64,000 nt of DNA from Nonomuraea glycinis (GTDB lineage Bacteria > Actinomycetota > Actinomycetes > Streptosporangiales > Streptosporangiaceae): positions 176,719 through 240,718 of the forward strand of contig NZ_BMNK01000004.1 in the NCBI RefSeq assembly GCF_014646515.1, read 5' to 3'. The notes beneath the pieces were generated by a model. That model had not been told where the DNA came from. It ran no database searches and worked only from the letters and a program-made list of their open reading frames with translations. The translations under genes were made by a program, and so were the position numbers. The stretch's first letter is position 1. Every line of letters starts with the position of its first letter. This document shows, in pieces, positions 16,945 to 25,695 of this stretch.

Positions 16945-17630
16945 TCAAGGGCATCCTGTTCGACCTCGACGGCACCCTGCTCGACCACCGCGCCGCCGCC
17001 GACGCCGGGATCACCGCCTGGGTGTCGGCCCGCGCTCCCGGCCACCCCCGGCTCGGCGAGGCGGCCGGGCTCTGGGCCGCGCTGGAGGGGCCGCATCTGC
17101 AGGCGTGGCACGCGGGCGAGTGCTCGTGGGCGGAGCAGCGCCGCCGCCGGGTGCGCGCGCTCTGCCAGGAACTGGCCCTGGAGACTCCCGGCGACCTGGA
17201 CGCCGCCTTCGCCGCGTTCGCCGAGCACTACCGCGACGGGTGGACCGCCTTTCCGGACGCGGCGGACGCCGTGGCCGCGCTCGACGGGTTCCGGCTGGGC
17301 GTGCTCACCAACGGCAGCCAGGAGATCCAGGAGGCGAAGGTACGCGCGATCGGGCTGGGCGGGCGGGTCGGCCCCGTGTTGACGGGCGAGGTGCTGGACG
17401 GCTGCTACAAACCGGTCCCGGCCTGCTACACCGGCGCGGCCGACGCGCTCGGGCTGGCGCCCGGGGAGGTGCTGCTGGTGGGCGACGACGTGGCGAACGA
17501 CGTCACCGGCCCGGCCACGGCCGGGATGCGCTCGGTCTGGCTGGACCGGCTCGGCGTCGAGACCGCTCCCCCGGGCTTCCCGAGAATCACCACCCTGACC
17601 GACCTCCCACCACTGCTCACCCGCCCCTGA
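16941..17630 (+). CDS. HAD-superfamily phosphatase
   Basis: The protein has 229 residues, its ATG overlapping the GntR stop. HAD motif I is FDLDGTLLDH with nucleophile and acid Asp residues, motif II LGVLTNGSQ (Thr), motif III Lys in GCYKPVPACY and motif IV VLLVGDDVANDVTGP. A helical cap of about 80 residues sits between motifs I and II, as in phosphoglycolate phosphatase and haloacid dehalogenase-like enzymes. The substrate is unknown. Coupling to the GntR gene may just be transcriptional convenience. Confidence 0.83.
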   Translation: MIKGILFDLDGTLLDHRAAADAGITAWVSARAPGHPRLGEAAGLWAALEGPHLQAWHAGECSWAEQRRRRVRALCQELALETPGDLDAAFAAFAEHYRDGWTAFPDAADAVAALDGFRLGVLTNGSQEIQEAKVRAIGLGGRVGPVLTGEVLDGCYKPVPACYTGAADALGLAPGEVLLVGDDVANDVTGPATAGMRSVWLDRLGVETAPPGFPRITTLTDLPPLLTRP

Positions 17631-17697
17631 ACCGCCCGCGACCTGCCCCGGCGTGAGCGCGGCCAGGCCGAACCTCGCTTGAGCACCGCTGCGGCCT

Positions 17698-18471
17698 TCA
17701 GCCGGGCAGCACCTCGGCCAGGGCCGAGTTCTTCAGGTCGAAGCCGCCCACGTGCGCCAGATAGTCGCCCTTGGCCAGCGGGTCGCCCAGATAGACGCCG
17801 CCGGCCTGCCGCACCAGCAGGGCTCCGGCCGCCACGTCCCAGGGGTGGGAGTGGGTGCCGTAGGCGGCGTCCGACCAGCCGGCGGCGACGTGGGCGAGCT
17901 TGAGCGCGGCGCTGCCGGGCCGGCGCACGGCGGCGAAGGAGCCGACGAAGCGGCCGTAGCGGCGCAGCGCCTCCTCCCCCTCGGCCTCCAGGTCGAGCGG
18001 CGTCGGATAGCTGCTCAACAGCATCGCCTCACGGTCCCGGGTGGCCCCCTCGCTGCGGATCGGCTTGCCGTCGCACCAGGCTCCCTCGGTGGAGGCGGTG
18101 AACATGTCCTCGCGTATCGGGTCGTACACCACGCCCGCGACCAGTTCGCCGCGCACGGAGGCGGCGATGGAGACGCAGAAGAACGGCAGGCCGGCGGCGA
18201 AGTTGGCGGTGCCGTCGATGGGGTCGACGTACCAGCGCACCTCGCCCGAGCCGGTCTCGCCGCCCTCCTCCCCCACGATGGCGCCGCCGGGCCGGCGTGC
18301 GGTGATGACGGCGCGGATGGTCTCCTCCGCGGCTCTGTCGTGCTCGGTCACCGGGTCGTGGAAGTCCCGTTTTGTAGTGATCTGCGGCCGGGATCTGAAG
18401 GCCTCACGCAGCCGGGGTCCCGCCGCCATGGCCGCTTCGGTGGCGGTGTCCAGCAGTCCGGTCACGTCCAT
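17698..18471 (-). CDS. Inositol monophosphatase family phosphatase
   Basis: The protein has 257 residues from ATG 18471. The metal sites of the family are intact: VGEEGGE (Glu), WYVDPIDGTANFAAGLPF (Asp-Pro-Ile-Asp-Gly-Thr) and HPWDVAAGALLVRQAGG (Asp). Members dephosphorylate inositol-1-phosphate, histidinol phosphate or sugar phosphates such as fructose-1,6-bisphosphate; the sequence alone does not choose. The gene is divergent from the UTRA regulator and shares its repeat-containing promoter region, so it may be under its control. Confidence 0.85.
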   Translation of the reverse strand: MDVTGLLDTATEAAMAAGPRLREAFRSRPQITTKRDFHDPVTEHDRAAEETIRAVITARRPGGAIVGEEGGETGSGEVRWYVDPIDGTANFAAGLPFFCVSIAASVRGELVAGVVYDPIREDMFTASTEGAWCDGKPIRSEGATRDREAMLLSSYPTPLDLEAEGEEALRRYGRFVGSFAAVRRPGSAALKLAHVAAGWSDAAYGTHSHPWDVAAGALLVRQAGGVYLGDPLAKGDYLAHVGGFDLKNSALAEVLPG

Positions 18472-18510
18472 GCATCCCCCTATGAGCTCGCCGACCGCCC
18501 GTCATCGGCG

Positions 18511-18604
18511 ACTATGACAGGACATAGTGACCTCAGGATGAACAAGCGACACGACCTGCAGCCTAACAAGTGCTATTTGTCAGGACATTCTGACCTCGGA
18601 TAAT
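18511..18604. promoter_or_regulatory. Divergent promoter with two direct repeats (UTRA regulator / phosphatase)
   Basis: Two related elements, each starting CAGGACAT and ending TGACCTC(A)GGAT, lie at 18518-18539 and 18581-18601. The first overlaps ACTATG-N6-CATAGT (18511-18528). The second lies between TTGTCA (18577-18582) and GATAAT (18599-18604), a strong promoter with a 16-bp spacer reading into the regulator gene at 18614. Placement inside the promoter suggests an autorepressor site. Confidence 0.6.
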
Positions 18605-18613
18605 CTGATCAGC

Positions 18614-19354
18614 ATGACCGCGAATCTGGCGATCGACCTGGACCGATCCAGCCCCGTGCCGCTCTACTTCCAGGTGGCCGAGCAGATCGCCGAAGCCATC
18701 CGGCGCGGCGACCTGACACCCGGCTCCCGGCTGGACAACGAGATCCTCCTCGCCGACAAACTGGGGCTGTCCAGGCCCACGATTCGCCAGGCGATCCAAT
18801 ACCTCGTCGACAAGGGCCTGCTGGTCCGCAAGCGCGGCGTCGGCACCCAGGTGGTGCACGGGCAGGTCAAACGCTCGGTGGAGCTGACCAGCCTCTATGA
18901 CGACCTGCGCCGCTCCGGCCAGGAGCCGGCCACCCAGGTGCTCAAGCTGGAGCCGCGCCAGGCTGAGGACGCGGTCGCCGCGATCCTCGGCGTCGAGCCC
19001 GGCGCCGACGTCCTCTACCTGGAGCGGCTGCGCTTCGCCGCGGGCGAGCCCCTGGCCGTGCTGCACAACTGGCTGCCGCTCGGGCTGGCCCAGCTCACCG
19101 CCGCCGACCTCGAAGGCCGCGGCCTGTACGAGCTGCTGCGCGGCTCCGGCGTGCGGATGCGCGTGGCCAACCAGCGCATCGGCGCCCGCGCCGCGACCCA
19201 GACCGAGGCCAAGCTGCTGGACGAGCGGCGCGGCGCCCCCCTGCTGACCATGGTCCGCACCACCTACGACGACCAGGGCCGGGCCGTCGAGCACGGCTCG
19301 CACATCTACCGGGCCTCCCACTACTCCCTGGAGGTCACCCTCATCGAGCGGTGA
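18614..19354 (+). CDS. GntR-family regulator with UTRA domain (HutC type)
   Basis: The protein has 246 residues. The N-terminal GntR helix-turn-helix has PLYFQVAEQIAEAIRRGDL, then LADKLGLSRPTIRQAIQYL and GVGTQVV as the wing. The C-terminal UTRA domain (VLYLERLRFAAGEPLAVLHN, then ATQTEAKLL) senses a small ligand, in relatives often a phosphorylated sugar. The message starts about 9 nt after a GATAAT box and has little or no leader. No transporter sits beside it; the divergent phosphatase is the only adjacent candidate target. Confidence 0.86.
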   Translation: MTANLAIDLDRSSPVPLYFQVAEQIAEAIRRGDLTPGSRLDNEILLADKLGLSRPTIRQAIQYLVDKGLLVRKRGVGTQVVHGQVKRSVELTSLYDDLRRSGQEPATQVLKLEPRQAEDAVAAILGVEPGADVLYLERLRFAAGEPLAVLHNWLPLGLAQLTAADLEGRGLYELLRGSGVRMRVANQRIGARAATQTEAKLLDERRGAPLLTMVRTTYDDQGRAVEHGSHIYRASHYSLEVTLIER

Positions 19355-19513
19355 GCCACTAAGGCCACCCGTATCCCCATCTTCCGGCGAACCGATCGGC
19401 CATCGGGTTACACTCCAGCTGGAAACAGGCAGTCGCCGCTGATTTCACCGTGCCGCCCGAACCCCGCGTCACACATTCCTCGCGCCGACCGCTCGGATCC
19501 GCCACGCCCGTGG

Positions 19514-19533
19514 GGGCACGGTGTGGCGTGCCC
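19514..19533. other. Hairpin upstream of the STAS gene
   Basis: GGGCACG (19514-19520) and CGTGCCC (19527-19533) form a perfect 7-bp stem with a 6-nt loop, 43 nt before the STAS start. It may act on translation or be a terminator for the UTRA gene. The remainder of the 222-bp gap holds only a possible TACACT box near 19409. Confidence 0.35.
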
Positions 19534-19576
19534 GAGGGCCGGCGCATCTCTCGGCTTTGGGGACGGCATTCGGGCC

Positions 19577-19915
19577 ATGGCACCACTTCACCTGACGACC
19601 AGGGACCACGGTGACACCGTGACCGTCTCGGTCTCCGGCGAGCTCGACATCGCCACCATCGACGTCCTGCGCGCCCACCTGCTCGATGTCCTGGAACGCG
19701 CCGGCGGCGAGGTGGTGCTGGAGATGAGCGGGCTGTCGTTCATCGACGCGGCCGGGCTCGGCGCCCTGGTCGCGCTCCGCGGGCAGGCCAGGCTGCACGC
19801 CACGAGACTGCTCCTGGCCGGCGTCCCCGCGCCGATGGCGCGGCTGCTGCGGATCACCGGCCTGGAAGGCCACTTCCTCACCCTGCGGCGGCAGAGTCCT
19901 GAAGGAAGGCCGTGA
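19577..19915 (+). CDS. STAS-domain protein (anti-sigma factor antagonist-like)
   Basis: The protein has 112 residues, a single STAS domain: VSVSGELDIAT at about 17-27 and MSGLSFIDAAGLGALVAL at about 50-67. In SpoIIAA/RsbV proteins the corresponding loop carries DSSG, where the second Ser is phosphorylated by the partner kinase; here it reads D57-A58-A59-G60, so that switch residue is absent. No anti-sigma kinase or sigma-B gene is adjacent. ATG 19577 has no strong ribosome site. Its 3' end overlaps the 3' end of the convergent menD gene by 38 bp. Confidence 0.8.
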   Translation: MAPLHLTTRDHGDTVTVSVSGELDIATIDVLRAHLLDVLERAGGEVVLEMSGLSFIDAAGLGALVALRGQARLHATRLLLAGVPAPMARLLRITGLEGHFLTLRRQSPEGRP

Positions 19916-21554
19916 TCGCCGCCTCGGTGGCGTCGCGCATCCGCGCGTGCACCGCCGCGTTCGCCGCACGGTCGGTGCGCACCTCCACCACTCGCGGCCC
20001 CTCGCCGCGCAGCGCCTTCGACAGCTCGGACGGGTCCCGCACCTGCGTGTACGGGGTGCCGGTCGCGGCGGTGACGTAACCCAGGTCCACTCCATGCGGC
20101 GTGCCGAAGACGCGCTCGAACGGGTCGCGCAGCGCCGCCTGGGGCAGCAGCGAGAAGATGCCGCCCCCGTCGTTGTTGACCACCACCAGGCACAGGTCCG
20201 GCCGGGGCTCCCGGGGGCCGAGGATCAGGCCGTTCTGGTCGTGCAGGAACGACAGGTCGCCCATGAGCGCGTAGGAGGGCCCGTTGTGCGCCAGCGCCGC
20301 GCCCATCGCCGTGGACACCAGCCCGTCGATGCCGGAGGCGCCGCGGTTGGCCAGCAGCTTGAGCCCGCGCCGGGGCCGCATCGCCTGGTCCAGGTCCCTG
20401 ATCGGCATCGAGGAGCCGCAGAACAGCAGGGCGCTGTTGGGCAGCATGTCCGCCAGGTCGCGGGCCAGCCGGGGCTCGCTCAGCCCCGAGTCGTCCAGCA
20501 CCTCGTCGAGCGCCGTTCTGGCGGCCGCGTCGGCCTGCCGCCAGGAGTGCAGCCAGCTGTCGTCACCCGAGGCCACCGGGATCTCCACCGCCTGCGCCAC
20601 CTGGCTGGCCGACCGGGTGGGGTCGGGCCAGCGGCCCAGGTCGGGGGCGACCACGATGTGCTCGTCGGCACGCCCCAGCCAGGACAGCAACGGCTTCGAC
20701 AGACCGGGACGGCCCAGCGTGACCACCACGTCCGGCCGGTAGGCGTCGGCGAAGTCCGGCACGCCGAGCAGGTGGTGGTAGGTGGAGATGGCGTGGTCGC
20801 CGTAGCGGGCGCCGCCGTTCGGCTCGGACAGCACCGGCCAGCCCGCCATCCCGGCGGCGGCGACGTATCGGCGCACGTTCGGCGCGCCGTCACCGACCAC
20901 GAGCACGCCGCGCCTGGTGGGCGGGATGTGCAGGGCGATGGGCGGCGGCGCGACCCGGGAGCGCACCCACGGCCCGCCGGCGCGGCCGTCCAGCGGCTCG
21001 CACCACGAGGGGTCGCCGTCGGGGATCAGCGGCTCCCGAAAGGGCAGGTTCAGGTGCACCGGCCCCGGATCGTCCGGGCCGACGGCACGCTGGTAGGCGC
21101 GGCAGGCCAGGGAGCGCCAGTAGGCCACCTGGCCGGGCCGGTTCTCGGGCGTCCCGGCCTCGGCGAACCAGCGGGGCGCCGAGCCGTACAGCTTGAGCTG
21201 GTCGATCGTCTGGTTGGCGCCGGTGCCGCGCAGCTCGGGCGGGCGGTCGGCGGTGAGCACGAGCAGCGGCACACCGGACTCGCCGGCCTCGATGACGGCG
21301 GGGTGGAAGTTGGCGGCGGCCGTCCCTGAGGAGCAGATCAGCGCGACGGGCCGCTCGGCCCGCCGGGCCAGCCCGAGCGCCAGGAAGGAGGCCGACCGCT
21401 CGTCGATCCGGACGTGCAGCCGCACCCGCGACTCGGCGTGCAGCGCCAGCGCCAGCGGGGCGGAGCGGGAGCCGGGCGCGATCACGACGTCGGTGAGGCC
21501 GCAGCGCACCAGCTCGTCGACCAGAACCGTGGCCAGCGCGGTAGCGGGATTCAC
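19878..21554 (-). CDS. menD: MenD, SEPHCHC synthase (menaquinone pathway)
   Basis: The protein has 558 residues and joins isochorismate with 2-oxoglutarate using thiamine diphosphate. I chose GTG 21554 because GGAGG lies 8 nt upstream and it overlaps the menC stop by GTGA; a longer frame to 21584 lacks a ribosome site. MenD features include VVIAPGSRSAPLALAL, HVRIDERSASFLALGLA with the catalytic Glu, CSSGTAAANFHPAVIEA, LANRGASGIDG and the ThDP-Mg stretch MGDLSFLHDQNGL ending VNNDGGGIFS. It is co-transcribed with menC. Confidence 0.93.
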   Translation of the reverse strand: MNPATALATVLVDELVRCGLTDVVIAPGSRSAPLALALHAESRVRLHVRIDERSASFLALGLARRAERPVALICSSGTAAANFHPAVIEAGESGVPLLVLTADRPPELRGTGANQTIDQLKLYGSAPRWFAEAGTPENRPGQVAYWRSLACRAYQRAVGPDDPGPVHLNLPFREPLIPDGDPSWCEPLDGRAGGPWVRSRVAPPPIALHIPPTRRGVLVVGDGAPNVRRYVAAAGMAGWPVLSEPNGGARYGDHAISTYHHLLGVPDFADAYRPDVVVTLGRPGLSKPLLSWLGRADEHIVVAPDLGRWPDPTRSASQVAQAVEIPVASGDDSWLHSWRQADAAARTALDEVLDDSGLSEPRLARDLADMLPNSALLFCGSSMPIRDLDQAMRPRRGLKLLANRGASGIDGLVSTAMGAALAHNGPSYALMGDLSFLHDQNGLILGPREPRPDLCLVVVNNDGGGIFSLLPQAALRDPFERVFGTPHGVDLGYVTAATGTPYTQVRDPSELSKALRGEGPRVVEVRTDRAANAAVHARMRDATEAAITAFLQDSAAAG

Positions 21555-22486
21555 AGTGACGCCTCCTGCATCCGGCGTAGCCACGACGGAGAATCAATCT
21601 GAAAACTCGACATATCCGACAAATGATGAAAATTCACCTCAGGATGGCGTACGGCCAGCATCCCGTCCAGGGGCACCAGCGAATCCTCCACCACATCGCC
21701 CGACAGCAACGCCATCGTCGCGAGCCCGCACGCGTACGGCAGCTCCGGCAGCGCGGCGGCCAGCGCCAGCCCGGCCGCCAGCCCCACCGAGGTCTCCACG
21801 GCGCTCGACACCACGGCCGGCAGCCCACACGCCTCCACCACCCGCAGCGCCGCCCGCACGCCGCCCAGCGGCTGCACCTTGACCACCGCGATGTCGGCCG
21901 CCTCGGCGGCCCGCACCCGCAGCGGATCCTCGGCCCGGCGGATGGACTCGTCGGCCGCCACCGGCACGTCGCAGGCCCGCCGCACCGCCGCCAGCTCCGC
22001 CAGCGTGGCGCAGGGCTGCTCGACGTACTCCAGGTCGAAGCGGTCGAGCTCCTTGAGCCGCCGGACCGCCTCGTCCACCTCCCAGGCGCCGTTGACGTCG
22101 ACGCGCAGCTTGCCGGCCGGGCCGAGCGCGTCACGCACGGCCTCCACCCTGGCCAGGTCCTCGGCGAAGCTCTGCCCGCGCTCAGCCACCTTGACCTTGG
22201 CCGTGCCGCAGCCGGAGCGCCGGACGATCTCGTGCGCCTGCTCGGGCCCGACGGCGGGCACGGTGGCGTTGACCGGGACCGACGCGCGGACCGGCGCGGG
22301 CCAGCCTTCGAAGGCGGCCTCGCGCGCGCAGGCGAGCCACCGGGCGCATTCGCGCGGCCCGTACTCGGGGAACGGCGAGAACTCGCCCCAGCCCGCCGGC
22401 CCGTGCAGCAGCACCCCTTCTCTGACGGTCTGACCCCGGAACCTGGTGCGCATCGGAATCCGGAAAACCACGGGAGAACGCGTCAC
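21551..22486 (-). CDS. menC: MenC, o-succinylbenzoate synthase
   Basis: The protein has 311 residues and dehydrates SHCHC to o-succinylbenzoate. GTG 22486 is used because GGGAGGG precedes it closely; Met12 is a possible later start. Enolase-superfamily residues are all visible: the Lys pair in AKVKVAE, metal ligands in RVDVNGAW, EYVEQP and VAADES, and the opposite-face Lys in VVKVQPLGG. The gene overlaps menD and is divergent from menE with 48 nt between starts. Length is usual for the actinobacterial form. Confidence 0.92.
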   Translation of the reverse strand: MTRSPVVFRIPMRTRFRGQTVREGVLLHGPAGWGEFSPFPEYGPRECARWLACAREAAFEGWPAPVRASVPVNATVPAVGPEQAHEIVRRSGCGTAKVKVAERGQSFAEDLARVEAVRDALGPAGKLRVDVNGAWEVDEAVRRLKELDRFDLEYVEQPCATLAELAAVRRACDVPVAADESIRRAEDPLRVRAAEAADIAVVKVQPLGGVRAALRVVEACGLPAVVSSAVETSVGLAAGLALAAALPELPYACGLATMALLSGDVVEDSLVPLDGMLAVRHPEVNFHHLSDMSSFQIDSPSWLRRMQEASL

Positions 22487-22534
22487 GACCCTCCCTGCGC
22501 CGCTGCCCGATCTGACGCCATTAACCTTACGAGC

Positions 22535-23680
22535 ATGTGGAGGAACCCGTCGCATCCGGACCGCCCGCTGCACGCCGTCGTGCAGCCCGCGGGCCCCCGG
22601 CTGTTCGCCGCGATCCGCGACGCGCTGTCCGGCGACGGACCCGCCGTGCTGCCCCTGACCCCCGGCCAGGAGGGCCCCGCGCTCGCGGCCCTGCGCCCCA
22701 CCCACGTGAACGGGGTACGGCAGGCGGACGGCGTCGGCGTGCCCGGTGACGTGGCGGTGGTCATCGCCACCAGCGGCAGCACGGGCGCCCCGAAGGGCGT
22801 GCTGCTCTCGGCGACGGCCCTGCGCGCCTCCGCGGCCGCCTCGCTGCGCCGGGTGGAGGCCGCCAAAGGTGAGCGGTGGCTGTGCTGCCTGCCCGTCTCC
22901 CATGTGTCCGGCCTGCAGGTTCTGGTCCGATCGCTGCTCGGCGAGAGCGAGCCGGTGTTGCACGAGCGCTTCGATCCCGAGGCGGTGCTGGCCTCGGGCG
23001 CCGCGCACGTCTCGCTGGTCCCGACCCAGTTGCACCGGCTGGTGGGGCTCCAGGCGGACCTGTCGCGCTTTCGCACCATCCTGCTCGGCGGCGCGGCGCC
23101 CCGGCCGGGACTGCTGGCCGAGGCCGCGGCCCTCGGCGCCCGGGTGGTCACGACGTACGGGATGAGCGAGACCAGCGGCGGGTGCGTGTACGACGGCCGG
23201 CCCCTTGACCACGTGGACTGCAGGATCGGCGACGACGGCCGGATCCGCCTGGCCGGGCCCGTGCTGTTCGCCGGTTACCGCTTCGGTGGCGAGGCCCCCC
23301 TCGACGGCGGCTGGTTCGTCACCTCCGACCTCGGCGAGTTGTCCGGCGGCAGGCTCCGCGTCCTCGGCAGGGCCGACGACGTGATCAACACCGGCGGCGA
23401 GAAGGTGGTGGCCGCCACCGTGGCCGCCGTGCTCGGCGGTCACCCCGAGATCGCCGAGGTGGCGGTGGTGGGCCGGCCGGACCCTGAGTGGGGCGAGGCC
23501 GTGGTGGCCGTCGCGGTCCCCGCCGACCCGGCGAACCCGCCCACGTTGTCCCAGCTCCGCGCCTACTGCGCCGATCGGCTGCCGCCCTTCGCCGCGCCAC
23601 GTGAGTTGCGCCTGATGCCCCGCTTGCCATTGCTCGCAAACGGGAAAACAGATCTCATGCGGCTCAAGTCCGGAACCTGA
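22535..23680 (+). CDS. menE: MenE, o-succinylbenzoate-CoA ligase
   Basis: The protein has 381 residues, short for an acyl-CoA synthetase, as usual in actinobacterial MenE. It activates o-succinylbenzoate through an adenylate. Motifs are the P-loop IATSGSTGAPKGVLL, TTYGMSETSGG, TSDLGEL, RADDVINTGGEKV and the C-terminal LPLLANGKTD with the catalytic Lys. ATG 22535 has no ribosome site; a TAACCT box at 22522-22527, 7 nt before it, suggests a leaderless message. It is divergent from menC-menD. Confidence 0.92.
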   Translation: MWRNPSHPDRPLHAVVQPAGPRLFAAIRDALSGDGPAVLPLTPGQEGPALAALRPTHVNGVRQADGVGVPGDVAVVIATSGSTGAPKGVLLSATALRASAAASLRRVEAAKGERWLCCLPVSHVSGLQVLVRSLLGESEPVLHERFDPEAVLASGAAHVSLVPTQLHRLVGLQADLSRFRTILLGGAAPRPGLLAEAAALGARVVTTYGMSETSGGCVYDGRPLDHVDCRIGDDGRIRLAGPVLFAGYRFGGEAPLDGGWFVTSDLGELSGGRLRVLGRADDVINTGGEKVVAATVAAVLGGHPEIAEVAVVGRPDPEWGEAVVAVAVPADPANPPTLSQLRAYCADRLPPFAAPRELRLMPRLPLLANGKTDLMRLKSGT

Positions 23681-23723
23681 TGACTTGTTGCATGCGTCAT
23701 AGTGGGGAGAAGGAGGGAGCCTC

Positions 23724-24044
23724 ATGAACCAGACCCGCAAGATGTGGGCCTCTGCGGCGGTTGTCGGCGTGATCCTCGTCGGCGGCGTCTCGGTCGCGGC
23801 GGCCGCCTCGGCGGGCAGGCTCGACCAGGCCCGGCAGACCAGGGCCGTGGTGCAGGAGGACCCCCCGTTCAGTCCGCCGCCGACCCGGGACGCCAAGCAC
23901 ACCGAGGACGGCATCGTGGTGTCCGACGAGCTCGAAGCCGATCCGGACGAGGTCGTCGGCTACTGGACCGACGACCGCTTGCAGGAGGCGCAGCCGATGC
24001 CGATGCCCGAGGTCAAGCCGGGTGAGCTCGTCTTGCCCGAGTAG
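23724..24044 (+). CDS. Small secreted or membrane-anchored protein, function unknown
   Basis: The protein has 106 residues from ATG 23724 with GGAGGGAG upstream. Residues 8-28 are a hydrophobic signal or anchor segment (ASAAVVGVILVGGVSVAAAA). The remainder is polar, acidic and Pro-rich with a PMPMP stretch, lacks Cys and looks unstructured. I do not recognise a family. It lies between menE and the sigma factor gene and is closed by a good rho-independent terminator, so it is probably a single-gene unit. Confidence 0.7.
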   Translation: MNQTRKMWASAAVVGVILVGGVSVAAAASAGRLDQARQTRAVVQEDPPFSPPPTRDAKHTEDGIVVSDELEADPDEVVGYWTDDRLQEAQPMPMPEVKPGELVLPE

Positions 24045-24054
24045 GATCGTCAAG

Positions 24055-24086
24055 GGGCGGGCCTTAGGGTGGGTTCCGCCCTTTTT
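24055..24086 (+). terminator. Rho-independent terminator before the sigma factor gene
   Basis: GGGCGG (24055-24060) and CCGCCC (24076-24081) with a 15-nt loop are followed by five T residues (24082-24086). A U tract of this kind is uncommon in this window, which makes the call fairly strong. Confidence 0.65.
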
Positions 24087-24095
24087 CGCCCTCAC

Positions 24096-24130
24096 GGGAA
24101 CAAATAGCGGCCGATGGCGTTATGGATACT
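24096..24130 (+). promoter_or_regulatory. Candidate SigR-type and housekeeping promoters of the sigma factor gene
   Basis: GGGAAC (24096-24101), 17 bp and GTTAT (24119-24123) resemble the GGAAT-N18-GTT element of SigR-type thiol-stress sigma factors. A GATACT box at 24125-24130 could serve a second promoter. In Streptomyces coelicolor hrdB is known to have a SigR-dependent promoter, which makes the match meaningful. Confidence 0.45.
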
Positions 24131-24213
24131 GGTGAGTCGAGCGGCCGGAGCCGGGCCGCCCCACCATGAACCCGCCTAGATCGTTTCCGCTCCTGTATGG
24201 AGGAGGTGTCCTC

Positions 24214-25539
24214 ATGCCCCGAACCGCCGTGGCGACCGCCACTCCGCCCGCAGACCTCGAGCAGCTCATTGACCGAGGGCGAAACCAAGGTCACCTTTCT
24301 CTCGCGGAGCTGCGCGACGCCTTCGCCCAGGCCGGCATCAGCCCGGCCCAGGGCCGGTCCATCCTGCGCGAACTCACCGACGCCGGCGTGAGTCTGGCCG
24401 CCGAGGACGAGCCCACACTGGCCAAGACCGCCAAGAAGACCCAGCGCTCCGCCAGGAAGGCTTCCGGCACCGAGACTACCGACTCGAAGGCCGCCAAGGC
24501 AAAAGACAAGAACATGAAGGCCGACGACGACGAGGACGGCCCCGACGACCTGGTGCTGGAGGTCTCCGCCGAGGTGGCCGAGGAGGTCGACGCCGAGAAC
24601 GAGCCGCTCGACCTGGACGACAACCAGTCCGTGATGGGCGACTCCGTCCACACCTACCTCAAGTCCATCGGCCGCCGCACGCTGCTCACCGCGGCGCAGG
24701 AGGTCGAGCTGGCCAGGCGCATCGAGGCCGGCCTGTACGCCGAGTACAAGCTGGAGAGCACCCCCGACCTGACCCCGGCGCGGCACGCCGACCTGATGCT
24801 CGTGGCGCAGGACGGCAAGGCGGCCAAGGACCACATGCTGGAGGCCAACCTCCGCCTGGTCGTCTCGGTCGCCAAGAAGTACACCGACCGCGGCATGTCC
24901 CTGCTGGACGTCGTCCAGGAGGGCAACCTGGGCCTGATCAGGGCCGTGGAGAAGTTCGACTACACCAAGGGCTTCAAGTTCTCCACCTACGCCATGTGGT
25001 GGATCCGCCAGGCCATCCAGCGCGGCTTCGCCGACTCGGCCCGCACCATCCGCCTGCCGGTCCACGTACTCGAGATGCTGTCGAAGCTGTCGCGCATCGA
25101 GCGCGACATGCACCAGCGGCTGGGCCGCGAGCCCACGCCCGAGGAACTGGCCGTCGAGCTGGACAAGACCCCCGACCAGATCGAGGAGCTGCTGCGCACC
25201 AGCCGCCAGCCCATCTCGCTCAACGCGACGATCGGCGAGGACGGCGAGACCACGATCGGCGACCTCATCGAGGACGTCGACTCGCCGGAGGCGTCGGAGA
25301 TCGTCGACCGCCAGCTGCTGGGCGACCAGCTGCGGGGCGTGCTGCGGAACCTCTCACCGCGCGAGGCCAAGATCATGGCTCTGCGCTTCGGGCTGGTCGA
25401 CGGCAAGCCGCACACGCTGGACGAGATCGGCAAGCACATGGGACTCACCCGCGAGCGCATCCGCCAGCTCGAGAAGGAGTCGCTGTCCAAGCTGCGCCAC
25501 CCGAGCAACACACGCCCCCTGCTCGACTGGGCCAGCTGA
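24214..25539 (+). CDS. Principal RNA polymerase sigma factor (RpoD/HrdB type)
   Basis: The protein has 441 residues from ATG 24214, which follows GGAGGAGG; an upstream ATG at 24166 has no such site. The N-terminal 140 residues contain a region 1.1-like helix, a Lys/Ala-rich linker and an acidic stretch. Region 1.2 begins [16 protein letters not shown], region 2 has [20 protein letters not shown] with promoter-melting aromatics, and region 4.2 is [20 protein letters not shown]. This is group 1 housekeeping sigma, somewhat shorter than Streptomyces HrdB. It has its own promoter and a strong terminator. Confidence 0.93.
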   Translation: MPRTAVATATPPADLEQLIDRGRNQGHLSLAELRDAFAQAGISPAQGRSILRELTDAGVSLAAEDEPTLAKTAKKTQRSARKASGTETTDSKAAKAKDKNMKADDDEDGPDDLVLEVSAEVAEEVDAENEPLDLDDNQSVMGDSVHTYLKSIGRRTLLTAAQEVELARRIEAGLYAEYKLESTPDLTPARHADLMLVAQDGKAAKDHMLEANLRLVVSVAKKYTDRGMSLLDVVQEGNLGLIRAVEKFDYTKGFKFSTYAMWWIRQAIQRGFADSARTIRLPVHVLEMLSKLSRIERDMHQRLGREPTPEELAVELDKTPDQIEELLRTSRQPISLNATIGEDGETTIGDLIEDVDSPEASEIVDRQLLGDQLRGVLRNLSPREAKIMALRFGLVDGKPHTLDEIGKHMGLTRERIRQLEKESLSKLRHPSNTRPLLDWAS

Positions 25540-25563
25540 CCTCTCCAGCCCTCTGTACGCCGA

Positions 25564-25599
25564 ACGCCCCGGCCCGGAATACCTCCCGGACCGGGGCGT
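25564..25599. terminator. Long hairpin after the sigma factor gene
   Basis: ACGCCCCGG (25564-25572) pairs with CCGGGGCGT (25591-25599); after one mismatch CCGG (25574-25577) pairs with CCGG (25586-25589), loop 8 nt. It starts 24 nt after the sigma factor stop. The bases from 25600 to 25695 show no further feature. Confidence 0.7.
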
Positions 25600-25695
25600 C
25601 TGCGCAGTCAAGCGCTCCACCGCACGGATCTCTGTGCGCTCCGACCGTACGGGTGGAACTGCGCCTGTGTGTTTCGGTGTGCGGATCGAACGGCG

